From positions 1 through 35,008 of the forward strand of contig NZ_PPRD01000007.1 of NCBI RefSeq assembly GCF_002902575.1: DNA of 35,008 nt, given 5' to 3'. The DNA is from Staphylococcus croceilyticus (GTDB lineage: Bacteria; Bacillota; Bacilli; Staphylococcales; Staphylococcaceae). Below are positions 8,900 to 18,411 of the stretch, one piece after another; position 1 is the first letter of the stretch; every line of letters begins with the position of its first letter. Under the pieces are notes generated by a model that was not told where the DNA came from, made no database searches, and saw only the letters and a list, made by a program, of their open reading frames with translations. The translations under genes and the position numbers were made by a program.

Positions 8900-10063
8900 A
8901 TGAAATTATCATTAAATTCAAATTCTAAATTTTTAAGAGCACCAAGTATCCGCCAATTCTCTAATCGTATGAAACATATTGATGATTGTGTCAATTTAAC
9001 GATTGGTCAGCCGGATTTCCCAATGCCAGATGTGGTAAAAGAAGCGTATATTAATGCGATTAAAGAAGATAAAACAAGTTATTCTCACAACAAAGGTTTG
9101 ACTGAAACGCGCCAAGCTATCAGTCAATATTTTAAAGACAAATATGGCTTTTATTATAGCGAAGAAGAAATCATCGTGACGAATGGTGCGAGTGAAGCGT
9201 TAGATACCTCTTTACGTAGCATCATTGAACCAGGCGATGAAATCCTTATCCCAGGTCCTATTTATGCAGGTTATATCCCTCTTGTAGAAACGCTTGGCGG
9301 GCAACCCGTGTATATCGATACAACACAATCTCATTTTAAAGTAACACCTGAGTTAATCGCTCAACATATTACTGATAAAACGAAAGCCATTCTACTTAAT
9401 TACCCTACTAACCCAACTGGTGTTATTTTAGAACGTCATGAAGTAGAAGCTTTAGTAGAATATTTAAAAACGAAAAAAATTTTCATTATAAGTGATGAAA
9501 TTTATGCTGAAAACACATTTAGAGGTAAGCATACATCTTTTGCAGAATATGAAGTAATTCGTGATCAATTATTATTAATTGGTGGTTTAAGTAAATCTCA
9601 TTCAGCTACAGGTATTCGTATTGGCTTTTTATTAGGCCCTGAATATCTTATTGAAAAGTTAACCTTTATGCATGCATATAATTGTATTTGTGCTAACGTA
9701 CCTGCTCAAATTGCTTGTATCGCTGCATTAAATGAAGGATTAGATGCGCCAAAATATATGAATGAAGCGTATATTGAACGTCGAGATTATTTAAAAAATA
9801 AGCTTGTAGAATTAGGTTTTGAACTTGAGGGTCAACCAGAAGGTGCATTTTATATTTTCCCAAGTATTAAGAAATATACAGAAGAAGACTTTGAATTTTG
9901 TGTCAAAGTGTTAGAAGAAGCTCATGTTGCTATTGTGCCAGGCTCCTCTTTCACTAATATTGGTAAAGGCTATGTGCGTATCTCCTACGCCTATGAAATG
10001 AGTGTATTAAAAGAAGGTATGCGACGTTTAGAAGCATTTTTAAAACAAAATTATGGTTTATAA
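8900..10063 (+). CDS. patA: Pyridoxal-phosphate aminotransferase, class I/II (PatA-like)
   Basis: Cytoplasmic fold-type I aminotransferase of 387 residues. Signatures: TIGQPDFPMP near the N terminus, YPTNPTG with N171 that holds the PLP ring, SDEIYAE, the PLP lysine K232 in GGLSKSHSATGIRIG, and the carboxylate-binding Arg in GYVRISYA near the end. The length is normal. In staphylococci the gene at this place is called patA and often labelled aromatic or N-acetyl-LL-diaminopimelate aminotransferase. Because MurE here uses lysine in the wall, diaminopimelate would serve lysine synthesis; the true substrate cannot be read from sequence. GAGGTG is 6 bases before the ATG, directly after a structured leader. 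Confidence 0.85.
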   Translation: MKLSLNSNSKFLRAPSIRQFSNRMKHIDDCVNLTIGQPDFPMPDVVKEAYINAIKEDKTSYSHNKGLTETRQAISQYFKDKYGFYYSEEEIIVTNGASEALDTSLRSIIEPGDEILIPGPIYAGYIPLVETLGGQPVYIDTTQSHFKVTPELIAQHITDKTKAILLNYPTNPTGVILERHEVEALVEYLKTKKIFIISDEIYAENTFRGKHTSFAEYEVIRDQLLLIGGLSKSHSATGIRIGFLLGPEYLIEKLTFMHAYNCICANVPAQIACIAALNEGLDAPKYMNEAYIERRDYLKNKLVELGFELEGQPEGAFYIFPSIKKYTEEDFEFCVKVLEEAHVAIVPGSSFTNIGKGYVRISYAYEMSVLKEGMRRLEAFLKQNYGL

Positions 10064-10068
10064 ATAAA

Positions 10069-10113
10069 AGGACCTAAAGGAAGATGTGGATACATCTTCT
10101 CTCTTTAGGTCCT
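10069..10113. terminator. Bidirectional terminator between patA and menB
   Basis: AGGACCTAAAG (10069-10079) pairs with CTTTAGGTCCT (10103-10113), with an inner AGATGT/ACATCT stem. It lies between convergent genes; the minus-strand side runs into CTTTTATTTATAA. Confidence 0.8.
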
Positions 10114-10132
10114 CACTTTATATAAAAATCTA

Positions 10133-10951
10133 TTATGGGAATTTAGGGAATTGATCGAAGTCTGGGTCACGTTTTTCTTTGAACGCGTCACGACCTTCTT
10201 TCGCTTCATCAGTTGTGTAGTACAATAATGTAGCGTCTCCAGCCATTTGTTGTAAACCAGCTAAACCATCAGTGTCTGCATTCATTGCTGCTTTTAAGAA
10301 ACGTAGAGCTGTTGGTGAATGTTTCATAATTTCTTTACACCATTTAACTGTTTCATCTTCTACTTCGTCTAAAGGTACAACTGTATTTACTAAGCCCATG
10401 TCTAATGCTTCTTGTGCATTATATTGACGGCATAAGTACCAAATTTCACGTGCTTTTTTATGTCCAACGATTCTAGCTAAGTAACCTGAACCATAACCTG
10501 CGTCGAATGAACCAACTTTAGGACCTGTTTGTCCGAAAATAGCATTGTCAGCAGCGATTGTTAAGTCACACACTACGTTTAAGACGTTACCGCCACCAAT
10601 TGCATAACCTCTAACCATAGCGATAACTGGTTTAGGAATAACACGGATTAAACGTTGTAAGTCTAATACGTTTAAACGAGGGATTTGGTCTTCGCCTACA
10701 TAACCACCATGTCCACGTTTCTTTTGATCTCCGCCTGAACAAAATGCTTTGTCGCCTTCACCAGTTAAGATGATTACAGATACATTTTGGTCATCGCGTG
10801 CACGTGTAAATGCATCAATCATTTCAGCAACTGTTTTAGGTGTGAATGCATTACGCACCTCTGGGCGATTAATTGTTACTTTTGCAATTCCTTCGAAAAA
10901 TTCATATTTAATTTCATCATATTCTCTTAGTGTTTCCCACTGTCTAGTCAT
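10133..10951 (-). CDS. menB: 1,4-dihydroxy-2-naphthoyl-CoA synthase
   Basis: Crotonase-fold enzyme of 272 residues that closes the second ring of menaquinone, turning o-succinylbenzoyl-CoA into 1,4-dihydroxy-2-naphthoyl-CoA. Visible elements: oxyanion-hole segments CSGGDQK (71-77) and GYAIGGG (115-121), and [14 protein letters not shown] with S148 and D150. The Gly at 143 matches the E. coli-type enzyme that uses bound bicarbonate instead of an Asp side chain. The C-terminal [13 protein letters not shown] matches MenB from many bacteria. The start overlaps menH by 8 bases, and a strong AAAGGAGG lies within the menH end. It is the last gene of menF-menD-menH-menB; menC and menE are not in the window. 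Confidence 0.97.
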   Translation of the reverse strand: MTRQWETLREYDEIKYEFFEGIAKVTINRPEVRNAFTPKTVAEMIDAFTRARDDQNVSVIILTGEGDKAFCSGGDQKKRGHGGYVGEDQIPRLNVLDLQRLIRVIPKPVIAMVRGYAIGGGNVLNVVCDLTIAADNAIFGQTGPKVGSFDAGYGSGYLARIVGHKKAREIWYLCRQYNAQEALDMGLVNTVVPLDEVEDETVKWCKEIMKHSPTALRFLKAAMNADTDGLAGLQQMAGDATLLYYTTDEAKEGRDAFKEKRDPDFDQFPKFP

Positions 10952-11747
10952 TTTGCTCCTCCTTTAAAAAACCTAACACTATTGTATCAAATTCCGTCTC
11001 ATCTTCCACATGAATTGTATGGCCTACTTCTTTGAAGATATGAACTTGACTACGATTCATTTTATCAGCCATAGCATGCGCAGTTTTCACGAATTTTTTA
11101 TCTAATTCTCCTGCTAAAATGAAGCACGGTATTTGAATATCTTTCACTTTATTCCATAAATTCGGCATATGTCCTGTGCCATAATCTCGTAACGCTTTCG
11201 CTAATTTATGAGGATCTTGAGACATCCGCATATCACGAATCGCTACACGCTTCTCTTTATCTAAATCATATTGCGTGTAAAATAGCGGTAGTTTTTCCCA
11301 ATCATTCACAAAGATTTCCAAGCCAGCTATATCAAGCACCTTACCTCTTGCGGCATCGATTTGTTGACGCTCAAGACGGTCGTCTTCATTGTCGATACCC
11401 GGCGATGTACTCTCTAATATTAAACTTTTTAAAGTATGGTTACCATGTAACGCATAATATAACGCCACACGTCCACCCATAGAATAGCCTAATAAATGTA
11501 ATGTGTACGTGTTGAATTGGTCTAAGACCTCATCTAATTGTTGAGCAAGATATGGGAAGTCCCACGTCTCCTCCATTGATGATTCATCTTGACCATGACC
11601 TGGTAAATCAATCGTCAACACATTCACTTCTTGTAACAACGCTGGAAGATGTTGGCTATACGTACGACTATCACTAATAAATCCATGCAATAATATTAAT
11701 AATTGAGACGTTTCTTTCTCTGATTTATGAAAATTATAATGTAACAT
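10944..11747 (-). CDS. menH: SHCHC synthase (menaquinone alpha/beta-hydrolase)
   Basis: Alpha/beta-hydrolase of 267 residues that removes pyruvate from SEPHCHC to give SHCHC in menaquinone synthesis. It has the HGF oxyanion segment (21-23), the nucleophile elbow GYSMGG with S89, the acid D216 in AGELDKK and the base H243 in VGHTIHVE, so the triad is complete. It starts 14 bases inside the end of menD and ends 8 bases inside menB. The ribosome site is weak (GAGTGAT), which fits translational coupling to menD. The operon position decides menH over other alpha/beta-hydrolases. Confidence 0.93.
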   Translation of the reverse strand: MLHYNFHKSEKETSQLLILLHGFISDSRTYSQHLPALLQEVNVLTIDLPGHGQDESSMEETWDFPYLAQQLDEVLDQFNTYTLHLLGYSMGGRVALYYALHGNHTLKSLILESTSPGIDNEDDRLERQQIDAARGKVLDIAGLEIFVNDWEKLPLFYTQYDLDKEKRVAIRDMRMSQDPHKLAKALRDYGTGHMPNLWNKVKDIQIPCFILAGELDKKFVKTAHAMADKMNRSQVHIFKEVGHTIHVEDETEFDTIVLGFLKEEQND

Positions 11748-13404
11748 TTAAAATATCACTCAATTTCTTATATAAAATTTGATGCTGTTCAAGATTATCT
11801 TGACGGTCTGTCATAATTTCATAAATGTGTGAACTCATATGCGATAACTTTTCCTGAGAAAAATCAGTAATCGTGTTAAAACGCTTGAATGTGAAATCAT
11901 AAAGTAATGCTGTGTATTCAAAATTCAAACCTGTTGGTGTGCCAAATAAACGTTCAAAGTAAGCATCCGCAGACGATTTCTGTGGTAGATAAGAGAAAAT
12001 GCCCCCACCATCGTTATTTAATAACACAATATTTAAATGAATATTATTCAATTTCGCCATTAATAAACCATTCATATCATGATAAAAAGCTAAATCGCCA
12101 ATTAATAACGTGATATTTTTATGCACGGCCATACCGATAGCAGTCGACACTACGCCGTCAATCCCATTAGCGCCACGGTTTGCAAACACTTCAACTTCGC
12201 TATCAAACAATAAGTTATCGACGTCACGCACTGGCATACTATTACTAACAAATAAGGCATCATCTTTAGTTAATTTATGAATTAATGCATTTACATAAGC
12301 CGCTTCATCTGTAGCTTGTTCGGCATGTTTAGTAATCATTACGCGAGAGCGGGCTTCAAGTGTTTGCCACATTTCTATCCAAGATTTACGATTAACCGTC
12401 GATTCTTCAACTAAATTCCTGAAGAAGTCATTAGCTGAAATTTCATACGAAATACTTGGTGGTGTTGGGAAAACATCAATTTTATCATTGTTTTGTACAA
12501 GAATTTGAAATGCATTAGTGCGTTTTAACCATTGATTTAACTTTTTAGAAATCACAGGTTTACCGACACGAATAATGAAATCAACATCTAAATCTAATCC
12601 TGCGCGATACAATAAATCATACGTTGTAATCACGTTAGGATGATTATGTTTACGTAATTGACTCAACGGATCAGCTAATATTGGTAAATCGTGTATCGTC
12701 GCATATGTAAGGATTTGATCTATCGCTTGATGTTGCATATCCCCTACTATAATAAGACCTTTTGGTTGTTTTAAAATGTCTCGAATATCTTGCACATTAA
12801 TATTTTTTTGATAATGTGGCAACGTTTTATGATACGAAGTAAGCCATTCTACCTTTTCAAGGTCAGGCGTCAACGGCTCTCTAAACGGCAAGTTGAAATG
12901 AATAGGTCCACGATGCGGGCCATATAAATATTGACTTGCAATTTGCATTTGATAATAAATCGTATCTAACGTTTGTTCACTGCCATCTGCTACTGGCATA
13001 TCAAATTGGAAGTTCACATAGTTCTCAAACATGTTCACTTGATTAATCGCTTGAGGCGCCCCTACACTTCTTAATTCATGTGGGCGATCACTCGTTAATA
13101 CAATTAATGGAATGCGACTAATTTGGCTTTCTGCAATAGCTGGCGTGTAATTCGCCGCTGCAGTACCTGATGTACATAATATTGCTACCGGTCTTTCGCT
13201 TCCTTTTATTAAACCTAAAGCAAAAAAGGCGGCGCTACGTTCATCAGGATGAATCCAAGTCTTAATATTGGGATGCGCTTCAAATGCAATCGCTAATGGC
13301 GTTGAGCGAGATCCAGGACTAATCACTACTTCACGCACGCCATAAGCATAGAGCTCTGAGGCGAAAGTATATACTTGTTTCGTTAATGCTTCATTATGAT
13401 TCAT
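11734..13404 (-). CDS. menD: SEPHCHC synthase, thiamine diphosphate enzyme
   Basis: Thiamine-diphosphate enzyme of 556 residues that joins isochorismate and 2-oxoglutarate with loss of CO2, the first committed menaquinone step. The N-terminal domain has [16 protein letters not shown] with the conserved SPGSRS loop and [11 protein letters not shown] carrying the catalytic Glu. The C-terminal domain has [10 protein letters not shown] and the ThDP/Mg motif starting G436-D437 ([12 protein letters not shown]) and ending [11 protein letters not shown]. Length is normal. It overlaps the end of menF by 11 bases; AGGAG lies 12 bases before the ATG, inside menF. Second gene of the operon. Confidence 0.97.
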   Translation of the reverse strand: MNHNEALTKQVYTFASELYAYGVREVVISPGSRSTPLAIAFEAHPNIKTWIHPDERSAAFFALGLIKGSERPVAILCTSGTAAANYTPAIAESQISRIPLIVLTSDRPHELRSVGAPQAINQVNMFENYVNFQFDMPVADGSEQTLDTIYYQMQIASQYLYGPHRGPIHFNLPFREPLTPDLEKVEWLTSYHKTLPHYQKNINVQDIRDILKQPKGLIIVGDMQHQAIDQILTYATIHDLPILADPLSQLRKHNHPNVITTYDLLYRAGLDLDVDFIIRVGKPVISKKLNQWLKRTNAFQILVQNNDKIDVFPTPPSISYEISANDFFRNLVEESTVNRKSWIEMWQTLEARSRVMITKHAEQATDEAAYVNALIHKLTKDDALFVSNSMPVRDVDNLLFDSEVEVFANRGANGIDGVVSTAIGMAVHKNITLLIGDLAFYHDMNGLLMAKLNNIHLNIVLLNNDGGGIFSYLPQKSSADAYFERLFGTPTGLNFEYTALLYDFTFKRFNTITDFSQEKLSHMSSHIYEIMTDRQDNLEQHQILYKKLSDILNVTL

Positions 13405-14761
13405 TCTTATCCACTACTCCTAAAGCATTCATCATTGGTGAGAATTTAACTGCTGTTTCAGCTAATTCACTTTCAGGATCAGAATCCTTAACTATGCCAC
13501 AACCGGCAAATAAAGTCGTTTGTTTCTCTTTAATTAACATCGAACGTATAGCTACGATAAATTCACAATCATCATCCATATCGATATAGCCTACTGGGGC
13601 ACCGTAAAGACCACGCGTACCAAATTCGTTCTCTTCAATAAATTGAACCGCTTCATCTTTCGGATATCCGCCTAAAGCAGGCGTTGGATGTAATTCGTCA
13701 ATTAAACCAATATATGAATTACTTTTTAATTTACTTTTAATTTCAGTATATAGATGATACATATGATCATTTTTTAATATGTTAGGTGTTTGATTATACT
13801 CTACATCATCTACAAATGACTCAATATCATGTAGGATGCTTCTTACTACAAATTGATGTTCACCTAAGTTCTTTTTATCTTCTAAGAAGGCTTTCACATT
13901 TTGTTTATCGACATCTTCGTTATGCGTACGTTTAATCGTACCCGCTACGGCCTTAGTTGATAATACACCTTCATCTACTTTTAATAATTGTTCAGGCGTT
14001 TGTGAAAAGAAGACCGATTGATTTGATTCTAATATGAAAATATAACTATTTTTCTCATTTTCAAGTGCACGTTTTAAAACATAAGGAATACTAATAGTTT
14101 TATCGAATTTAATTAAACGACGACGCGCTAACACAATCTTTTTGTCTTCATCTAATTGATCAATCGCATCGCTCACTAATTCTTTCCACTCATCTTTATA
14201 AATATCTTCCATACGTGTGATATTGCCCATGGCGTCATTCACATCGGGTTCATGTACTTCAGTATTCTCGAAGTAATCAATAATTTCCTTAAATTGCGCC
14301 ATATCGAAATTTTCTCTTTCGACGGTATATGTTAATAACGTTTGGTTATCAACATTAGAAATAAGGACTTTTGGCACAACAAAATGATTGATACCAAATT
14401 CGCGCCATTCATCATCAGATTTATGACTTGAGAATTGAAAGCCTCCTACTACTTTTAAGTGGTGCTTAGAAGTTTCAAGATGTATCAGTTCCACATCTTT
14501 TTTAAACTTTTCCCATTCACGGAAAATAGATTGTTTATTTTCAAAGTTATTTTTGAACCTTTGAACTGCATGATAGCCGAAAAACGAAGACTGATTATCA
14601 TTTAAACGTAGATAAAAGCGATCACCTGCTTGGTCTTCAGTTAATTGAAATAAAGCAGTTGGTGGTAAAGTTCTATTTAAAATTACTTCCACAGAAATCC
14701 AATTTTTATTGCTTTCGTAAATTGATTCAATAATTTCGTCTTCTTTTAAATTCGCAGCCAT
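13394..14761 (-). CDS. menF: Isochorismate synthase
   Basis: Chorismate-using enzyme of 455 residues that makes isochorismate at the entry to menaquinone synthesis. The C-terminal half holds the chorismate-binding domain: [34 protein letters not shown], the [14 protein letters not shown] segment, [15 protein letters not shown] and the final [17 protein letters not shown] with Mg-binding Glu residues. The N-terminal part is variable, as is usual in the family. Salicylate synthase and anthranilate synthase are less likely because menD follows with overlap. The ribosome site before the ATG is only GAAAGAAG. It heads menF-menD-menH-menB and is divergent from menA across 181 bases. Confidence 0.95.
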   Translation of the reverse strand: MAANLKEDEIIESIYESNKNWISVEVILNRTLPPTALFQLTEDQAGDRFYLRLNDNQSSFFGYHAVQRFKNNFENKQSIFREWEKFKKDVELIHLETSKHHLKVVGGFQFSSHKSDDEWREFGINHFVVPKVLISNVDNQTLLTYTVERENFDMAQFKEIIDYFENTEVHEPDVNDAMGNITRMEDIYKDEWKELVSDAIDQLDEDKKIVLARRRLIKFDKTISIPYVLKRALENEKNSYIFILESNQSVFFSQTPEQLLKVDEGVLSTKAVAGTIKRTHNEDVDKQNVKAFLEDKKNLGEHQFVVRSILHDIESFVDDVEYNQTPNILKNDHMYHLYTEIKSKLKSNSYIGLIDELHPTPALGGYPKDEAVQFIEENEFGTRGLYGAPVGYIDMDDDCEFIVAIRSMLIKEKQTTLFAGCGIVKDSDPESELAETAVKFSPMMNALGVVDKNES

Positions 14762-14872
14762 TCATTTTCACTTCTTTCATTTTTCTATTTTTACTCATTA
14801 TAATATTGTATCATTTTTCATTATTTATAGTGGCATAATTGCTTAATCGAATTGGGAAATATTTCACGTAGA

Positions 14873-14901
14873 TTGACCTTTATAACCTATTCCTTTAAAA
14901 T
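14873..14901 (+). promoter_or_regulatory. Promoter of menA
   Basis: TTGACC (14873-14878) and TAAAAT (14896-14901) are 17 bases apart, about 40 bases before the menA start. A second TATAAT occurs at 14920-14925 without a clear -35 box. The region is shared with the divergent menF operon, for which I could not settle a promoter. Confidence 0.6.
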
Positions 14902-14942
14902 ACATATGTTAAAACTTTATATAATAAGAGGTAGATTATATT

Positions 14943-15881
14943 ATGGCAGATCAATATCAACAATATTCTACTGTTAGAAAATATTGGCAACTGATGCGAC
15001 CTCATACATTAACTGCTGCCATTGTACCTGTATTAGTAGGTACAGCAACAGCTAAACTTTTTTTATTAGGTAGTCAAGACCATGTTAAGTTCAGCTTATT
15101 TTTAGCTATGTTAATTGCATGTCTTTTAATACAAGCTGCAACAAATATGTTCAATGAATACTATGACTTCAAAAAAGGTTTAGATGACCACACTTCTGTG
15201 GGCATAGGTGGCGCTATTGTAAGAAATGGTATGAGCCCTAAACTTGTCATGAATCTAGCAATTGCATTTTATATTATAGCCGCTTTACTTGGTATCTTCC
15301 TTGCTGTTAAAAGCTCATTCTGGATTATTCCAGTAGGTATCGTTTGTATGGCGATTGGTTACCTTTATACTGGAGGTCCATTCCCAATTTCATGGACACC
15401 ATTTGGTGAATTATTCTCTGGTTTATTTATGGGTATGATTATTATTTTACTTGCGTTTTTCATTCAAACAGGTAATATCAATGGATTTGTTGTGTGGATT
15501 AGTATTCCGATTGTCATTACTATCGGATTAATTAATATGGCAAACAATATCCGTGACCGCGTGAAAGATAAAGCAAGTGGACGTAAAACTTTACCAATCT
15601 TGTTAGGTAAAAAAGCTTCTATCACATTTATGGCAGCAATGTACATTTTAGCTTATGCTATTGTCGTATTTATTGCTTTATTTAATAAAGGTGGCTCTCT
15701 ATTTTACTTACTCGTATTACTTTCATTCCCAATGCCAGTTAAAGCGATTCGTCGCTTCAAGAAAAACGATACACCTGCTAGTATGATGCCTGCAATGGCT
15801 GCAACAGGTAAAACGAATACAGTCTTTGGTATTCTTTATGCTTTGGGAATTTATATTAGTGCATTACTTGGTGGCATTTAA
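14943..15881 (+). CDS. menA: 1,4-dihydroxy-2-naphthoate polyprenyltransferase
   Basis: Membrane prenyltransferase of the UbiA family, 312 residues, that attaches the isoprenoid tail to 1,4-dihydroxy-2-naphthoate to form demethylmenaquinone. The two Asp-rich motifs that bind Mg-diphosphate are NMFNEYYDFKKGLDD (about 68-82) and NIRDRVKDKASGRKT with D205 and D209. About eight to nine membrane helices follow the UbiA pattern. AAGAGG precedes the ATG by 11 bases. It is divergent from the four-gene men operon, as in other staphylococci, and ends in a strong terminator. Heme O synthase and UbiA proper are excluded by context and motifs. Confidence 0.95.
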   Translation: MADQYQQYSTVRKYWQLMRPHTLTAAIVPVLVGTATAKLFLLGSQDHVKFSLFLAMLIACLLIQAATNMFNEYYDFKKGLDDHTSVGIGGAIVRNGMSPKLVMNLAIAFYIIAALLGIFLAVKSSFWIIPVGIVCMAIGYLYTGGPFPISWTPFGELFSGLFMGMIIILLAFFIQTGNINGFVVWISIPIVITIGLINMANNIRDRVKDKASGRKTLPILLGKKASITFMAAMYILAYAIVVFIALFNKGGSLFYLLVLLSFPMPVKAIRRFKKNDTPASMMPAMAATGKTNTVFGILYALGIYISALLGGI

Positions 15882-15893
15882 TAAATGATTATT

Positions 15894-15938
15894 ATCCAAC
15901 ATTACTGTGTTTATAACAGTTAAATGTTGGATTTTTTT
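15894..15938 (+). terminator. menA terminator
   Basis: ATCCAACATT with ACTGT pairs with ACAGT and ATGTTGGAT, followed by seven T (15932-15938). The T run overlaps the stop codon of the convergent acetyltransferase gene. Confidence 0.85.
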
Positions 15939-16491
15939 ATGCTTGATAAATCATGTGTAAATAGTTATGTCCATATAAATCAATATCCTCTACCCATTTG
16001 AAACCTAAACGTTCATATAGTTTGCGCGCTTTTGGATTATCATAATCACAATTTAGACTCCACTTTTTATCAGGATAAGCATCGATTAGATATTTAAACA
16101 GTTGCGTGGCAATCCCTTGCCCTCTGTATTCCGGAAAAGTAGCTACCGTTTCAATGTACCATTCATCATCTTTCGCTTCTTTAATTGGTAATGGTGTACC
16201 ATACGCTTTCATATCTTCTTCAAGGGGTAAATCATTCCACGTGTCTTCTAACGCCATTTCTTCAGCCCCATTATAAGCAATAATACATCCTACCACCTTA
16301 CTATCTTTTTCATAGACCCATACATTGTCATAAAAAGCACGATAACGAATATTAACAACACTTTCTTCTAATGCATTTAACACACGTTCTTTAGTTATCT
16401 CTTCAACCATTTTTAGTTCCATATCTTGCCAAATCATATAACATAATTCTGCAATTTGTTTATTATCACTTGGATGTGCTTTACGAATCAC
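15937..16491 (-). CDS. GNAT family N-acetyltransferase
   Basis: Single GNAT domain in 184 residues. The acetyl-CoA segment is ETVATFPEYRGQGIATQLFKYLI, with R/GxGxA loop QGIA, followed by the KWSLNCDYDNPKARKLYERLGF block typical of the family. The N-terminal IRKAHPSDNKQIAELCYMIW is the usual first helix. The start is a GTG at 16491, preceded by a strong GGGGAGGAG; the nearby ATG is in another frame and stops at once. The substrate is unknown. It is convergent with menA and divergent from the TM2 gene, so it stands alone. Confidence 0.86.
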   Translation of the reverse strand: MIRKAHPSDNKQIAELCYMIWQDMELKMVEEITKERVLNALEESVVNIRYRAFYDNVWVYEKDSKVVGCIIAYNGAEEMALEDTWNDLPLEEDMKAYGTPLPIKEAKDDEWYIETVATFPEYRGQGIATQLFKYLIDAYPDKKWSLNCDYDNPKARKLYERLGFKWVEDIDLYGHNYLHMIYQA

Positions 16492-16671
16492 TGCATACTC
16501 TCCTCCCCTTATATTTTAACTATCTATAATTATATAAAAGTTTCAAATTTTAATAAATTAATAACAAAAAACTTGGATGTTTGGTTCTAGTTCTAACGGT
16601 AATCTTATAAATAAGTATATAATCTTTATTTAAATAGGAGTTAAAAGTGAAGTCATGGAGGATTAGATTTA

Positions 16672-16899
16672 ATGAGAGTAAATAAAACAATTTATGTATT
16701 ATTAACACTCTTTTTAGGTGGCGTCGGCATTCATAAATTTTATGCTGACAAAGTATGGCAAGGTATCTTTCATTTAGTGTTTTTTTGGACATTTATACCA
16801 ACAATTATTTCTATTATTCACGGTATCATCATTATATTTACAACAAACGCAGATAAATATGGGTATATCACTTTATCTAATAAGGATTTAAATATTTAA
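16672..16899 (+). CDS. TM2 domain membrane protein
   Basis: Membrane protein of 75 residues with a TM2 domain: a first helix (about 7-22), the conserved turn GGVGIHKFYADKVWQG, and a second hydrophobic segment (about 33-58). It ends in a short polar tail. Proteins of this kind occur widely in bacteria with no agreed role. GGAGG (16657-16661) is 10 bases before the ATG. A 32-residue peptide gene follows 85 bases later in the same direction without an intervening terminator, so they may share a transcript. The opposite-strand frame across it is not a gene. Confidence 0.85.
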   Translation: MRVNKTIYVLLTLFLGGVGIHKFYADKVWQGIFHLVFFWTFIPTIISIIHGIIIIFTTNADKYGYITLSNKDLNI

Positions 16900-16984
16900 A
16901 TAGGTATTTAAAAAATTAGATTTATACTTAGATAGAACGGGTAAAATTAAAGATAAGACAATTAGAAAAAAGGGGTTAATAAAT

Positions 16985-17083
16985 ATGAATATTATTAAAC
17001 GTGTATTTCGTATAATTCTTACAGGATATTTAGTAAAATGGATTCGTAATATGATTGAAGGTAATTCAAAAGGTAGAAAATAA
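16985..17083 (+). CDS. Small cationic amphipathic peptide (32 residues)
   Basis: Short frame MNIIKRVFRIILTGYLVKWI followed by RNMIEGNSKGRK. AAAGGGG lies 9 bases before the ATG, and a clear terminator follows the stop codon, so it has the layout of a real gene although it is under 60 codons. The first 25 residues can form an amphipathic helix with K/R spaced among I/L/V/F/W; net charge is about +7. That differs from phenol-soluble modulins, which are neutral to mildly charged. It may be a small membrane protein or a membrane-active peptide; I do not recognise it. Confidence 0.55.
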   Translation: MNIIKRVFRIILTGYLVKWIRNMIEGNSKGRK

Positions 17084-17091
17084 TAATATAA

Positions 17092-17137
17092 AAAAGGTCT
17101 ATTTACTATTTTAATTTAAAGTAGTAATAGACCTTTT
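17092..17137. terminator. Bidirectional terminator after the small peptide gene
   Basis: AAAAGGTCTATTTACTA (17092-17108) pairs with TAGTAATAGACCTTTT (17122-17137) with one bulge. The arms carry A runs and T runs so it can serve both the peptide gene and the convergent IDEAL-domain gene. Confidence 0.8.
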
Positions 17138-17160
17138 ATAATGAGTGACAGGATCCTATT

Positions 17161-17379
17161 TTACTCATTGAAAACTGCCTCCAAAGTTTTATATTCGTTA
17201 GTGTAATTCATAAAATCTGTTTCATTTTTATTAATCAATGCTTCATCAATTAATTTTACAAGTTGCTTTTTGCGCGCTTGTCGAAGGGCCTCATCAATTA
17301 TAAGCTCAACTCCAAGATCATTAACTGTAGTTACAAAATCTTCTAGTGTCGTATGTTTGACGTTCGTGTTGTAATACAT
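17161..17379 (-). CDS. IDEAL-domain protein
   Basis: Small soluble protein of 72 residues. The C-terminal half, from about residue 32, is RQARKKQLVKLIDEALINKN followed by ETDFMNYTNEYKTL, the IDEAL domain that takes its name from the motif LIDEAL. The domain occurs alone or fused in Firmicute proteins and is thought to mediate protein contacts; no enzyme activity is known. The frame is open to a GTG at 17388, but that codon is 2 bases from AAAGG, while the ATG at 17379 is 11 bases away and is preferred. It is divergent from comK; a functional link to competence is not established. Confidence 0.8.
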   Translation of the reverse strand: MYYNTNVKHTTLEDFVTTVNDLGVELIIDEALRQARKKQLVKLIDEALINKNETDFMNYTNEYKTLEAVFNE

Positions 17380-17497
17380 TACAATCACTGCCTTTCTTTT
17401 TTATATAAGGATAGTATACAAGCTTTTATTTTTTAAATCAATCGAATATTCAGACATTTCTGTAAAAATAAGTGTAATATTATTTTAAAAGAAAACC

Positions 17498-17525
17498 TTG
17501 ACAACTGATAAAATTTTTATATAAT
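17498..17525 (+). promoter_or_regulatory. comK promoter
   Basis: A consensus TTGACA (17498-17503) and consensus TATAAT (17520-17525) are 16 bases apart. This predicts a leader of about 65 bases before the comK start. The near-perfect boxes are notable for a gene usually found silent in staphylococci. Confidence 0.75.
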
Positions 17526-17596
17526 AATTTTATATTATTAATTGCGCACTCAACTGTGTCTTTTAATGATAAATTTAATTACAAAGGAGTTTTTCT

Positions 17597-18181
17597 ATGA
17601 ATAAGACTGAAGAACTCAATAATACTGTTTATGTCATCCGGAAAGGAGATATGGTAGTCAAACCTATTTTCAATGAGTATGAGCAACCTCAAGGCACTGA
17701 AATAATGAAGTTTGACACTACTAAAGAAATTAGTCCTTTCAAAACACAAAAGATTATTGAACGCTCTTGTAAATTTTATGGTAACAATTATTTAAGCAAG
17801 AAAGCAGAAACACAACGTATTGCAGGCATCACAAGCAAGCCCCCTATTTTATTAACCCCTTTATTTCCTACCTATTTCTTCCCTACACATTCAGATCGTT
17901 TAGAAGAAAACATATGGATTAATATGCATTACATCTCAGATATCAAACCTCTTAAAAATCGTCGCAGTAAAATTATCTTCGCTAATCAAGAAACCCTTAC
18001 TTTAAATGTTTCTTTCCACAGTTTATGGCATCAATATACCAACGCAATTTTTTACTACTACATGATTGATAAACATTCCCGCATGAAATCTAACAACCCT
18101 GAAATGCCAATTGACTACGAAAAAACTACCCTTAACATTTTTGAAGCTCTTTCACATTATTCATTATTACAAGATAAATAG
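17597..18181 (+). CDS. comK: Competence transcription factor ComK
   Basis: Full-length ComK-like DNA-binding protein, 194 residues, which in Bacillus and Staphylococcus activates DNA-uptake genes (comG, comE, comF and recombination genes). Recognisable blocks: NTVYVIRKGDMVVKP near the start, SCKFYGNNYLSKKAETQRIA, ITSKPPILLTPLFPTYFFPT, and ENIWINMHYISDIKPLKN before the C-terminal half. Many staphylococci carry a second comK elsewhere; this position fits comK1. There is no frameshift or stop. AAAGGAG (17583-17589) is 7 bases before the ATG, a strong site, and a consensus promoter lies upstream; a terminator follows directly. In S. aureus expression depends on the sigma factor SigH pathway, which I cannot see here. 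Confidence 0.93.
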   Translation: MNKTEELNNTVYVIRKGDMVVKPIFNEYEQPQGTEIMKFDTTKEISPFKTQKIIERSCKFYGNNYLSKKAETQRIAGITSKPPILLTPLFPTYFFPTHSDRLEENIWINMHYISDIKPLKNRRSKIIFANQETLTLNVSFHSLWHQYTNAIFYYYMIDKHSRMKSNNPEMPIDYEKTTLNIFEALSHYSLLQDK

Positions 18182-18202
18182 TTTTACGTTTAATATTAAA
18201 TT

Positions 18203-18252
18203 ATACGGGACGTTTATATTAATATAGTGTAAATGTTCCGTATATTTTTTTA
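18203..18252 (+). terminator. comK terminator
   Basis: ATACGGGACGTTTATA pairs with TGTAAATGTTCCGTAT through Watson-Crick and three G-U pairs, followed by a T run at 18245-18251. Confidence 0.75.
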
Positions 18253-18262
18253 AGATTATCCC

Positions 18263-18290
18263 TTGCATATTTTAAGTTTATTGATATAAT
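18263..18290 (+). promoter_or_regulatory. Promoter of the tRNA-Asn/tRNA-Ser unit
   Basis: TTGCAT (18263-18268) and TATAAT (18285-18290) are 16 bases apart, about 43 bases before tRNA-Asn. No other gene lies between. Confidence 0.7.
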
Positions 18291-18333
18291 AATATTTGTG
18301 CTCATTAGAGAGATGAGTTAAAAATTTAATTAT

Positions 18334-18408
18334 TCCGCAGTAGCTCAGTGGTAGAGCTATCGGCTGTTAACCGATCGGTCGTAGGTTCGAATCCTACCTG
18401 CGGAGCCA
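18334..18408 (+). tRNA. tRNA-Asn (GTT)
   Basis: A full cloverleaf can be drawn: acceptor TCCGCAG/CTGCGGA, D stem GCTC/GAGC, anticodon stem ATCGG/CCGAT around loop CTGTTAA with anticodon GTT, and T stem GTAGG/CCTAC with TTCGAAT loop. The discriminator is G and CCA is encoded. It is 3 bases from the next tRNA. Confidence 0.97.
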
Positions 18409-18411
18409 TAT

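Noticed and set aside
16550-16792. 80-codon minus-strand frame across the TM2 gene
   Set aside because: Overlaps the TM2 gene and its leader on the opposite strand, has no ribosome site and no recognisable domain.
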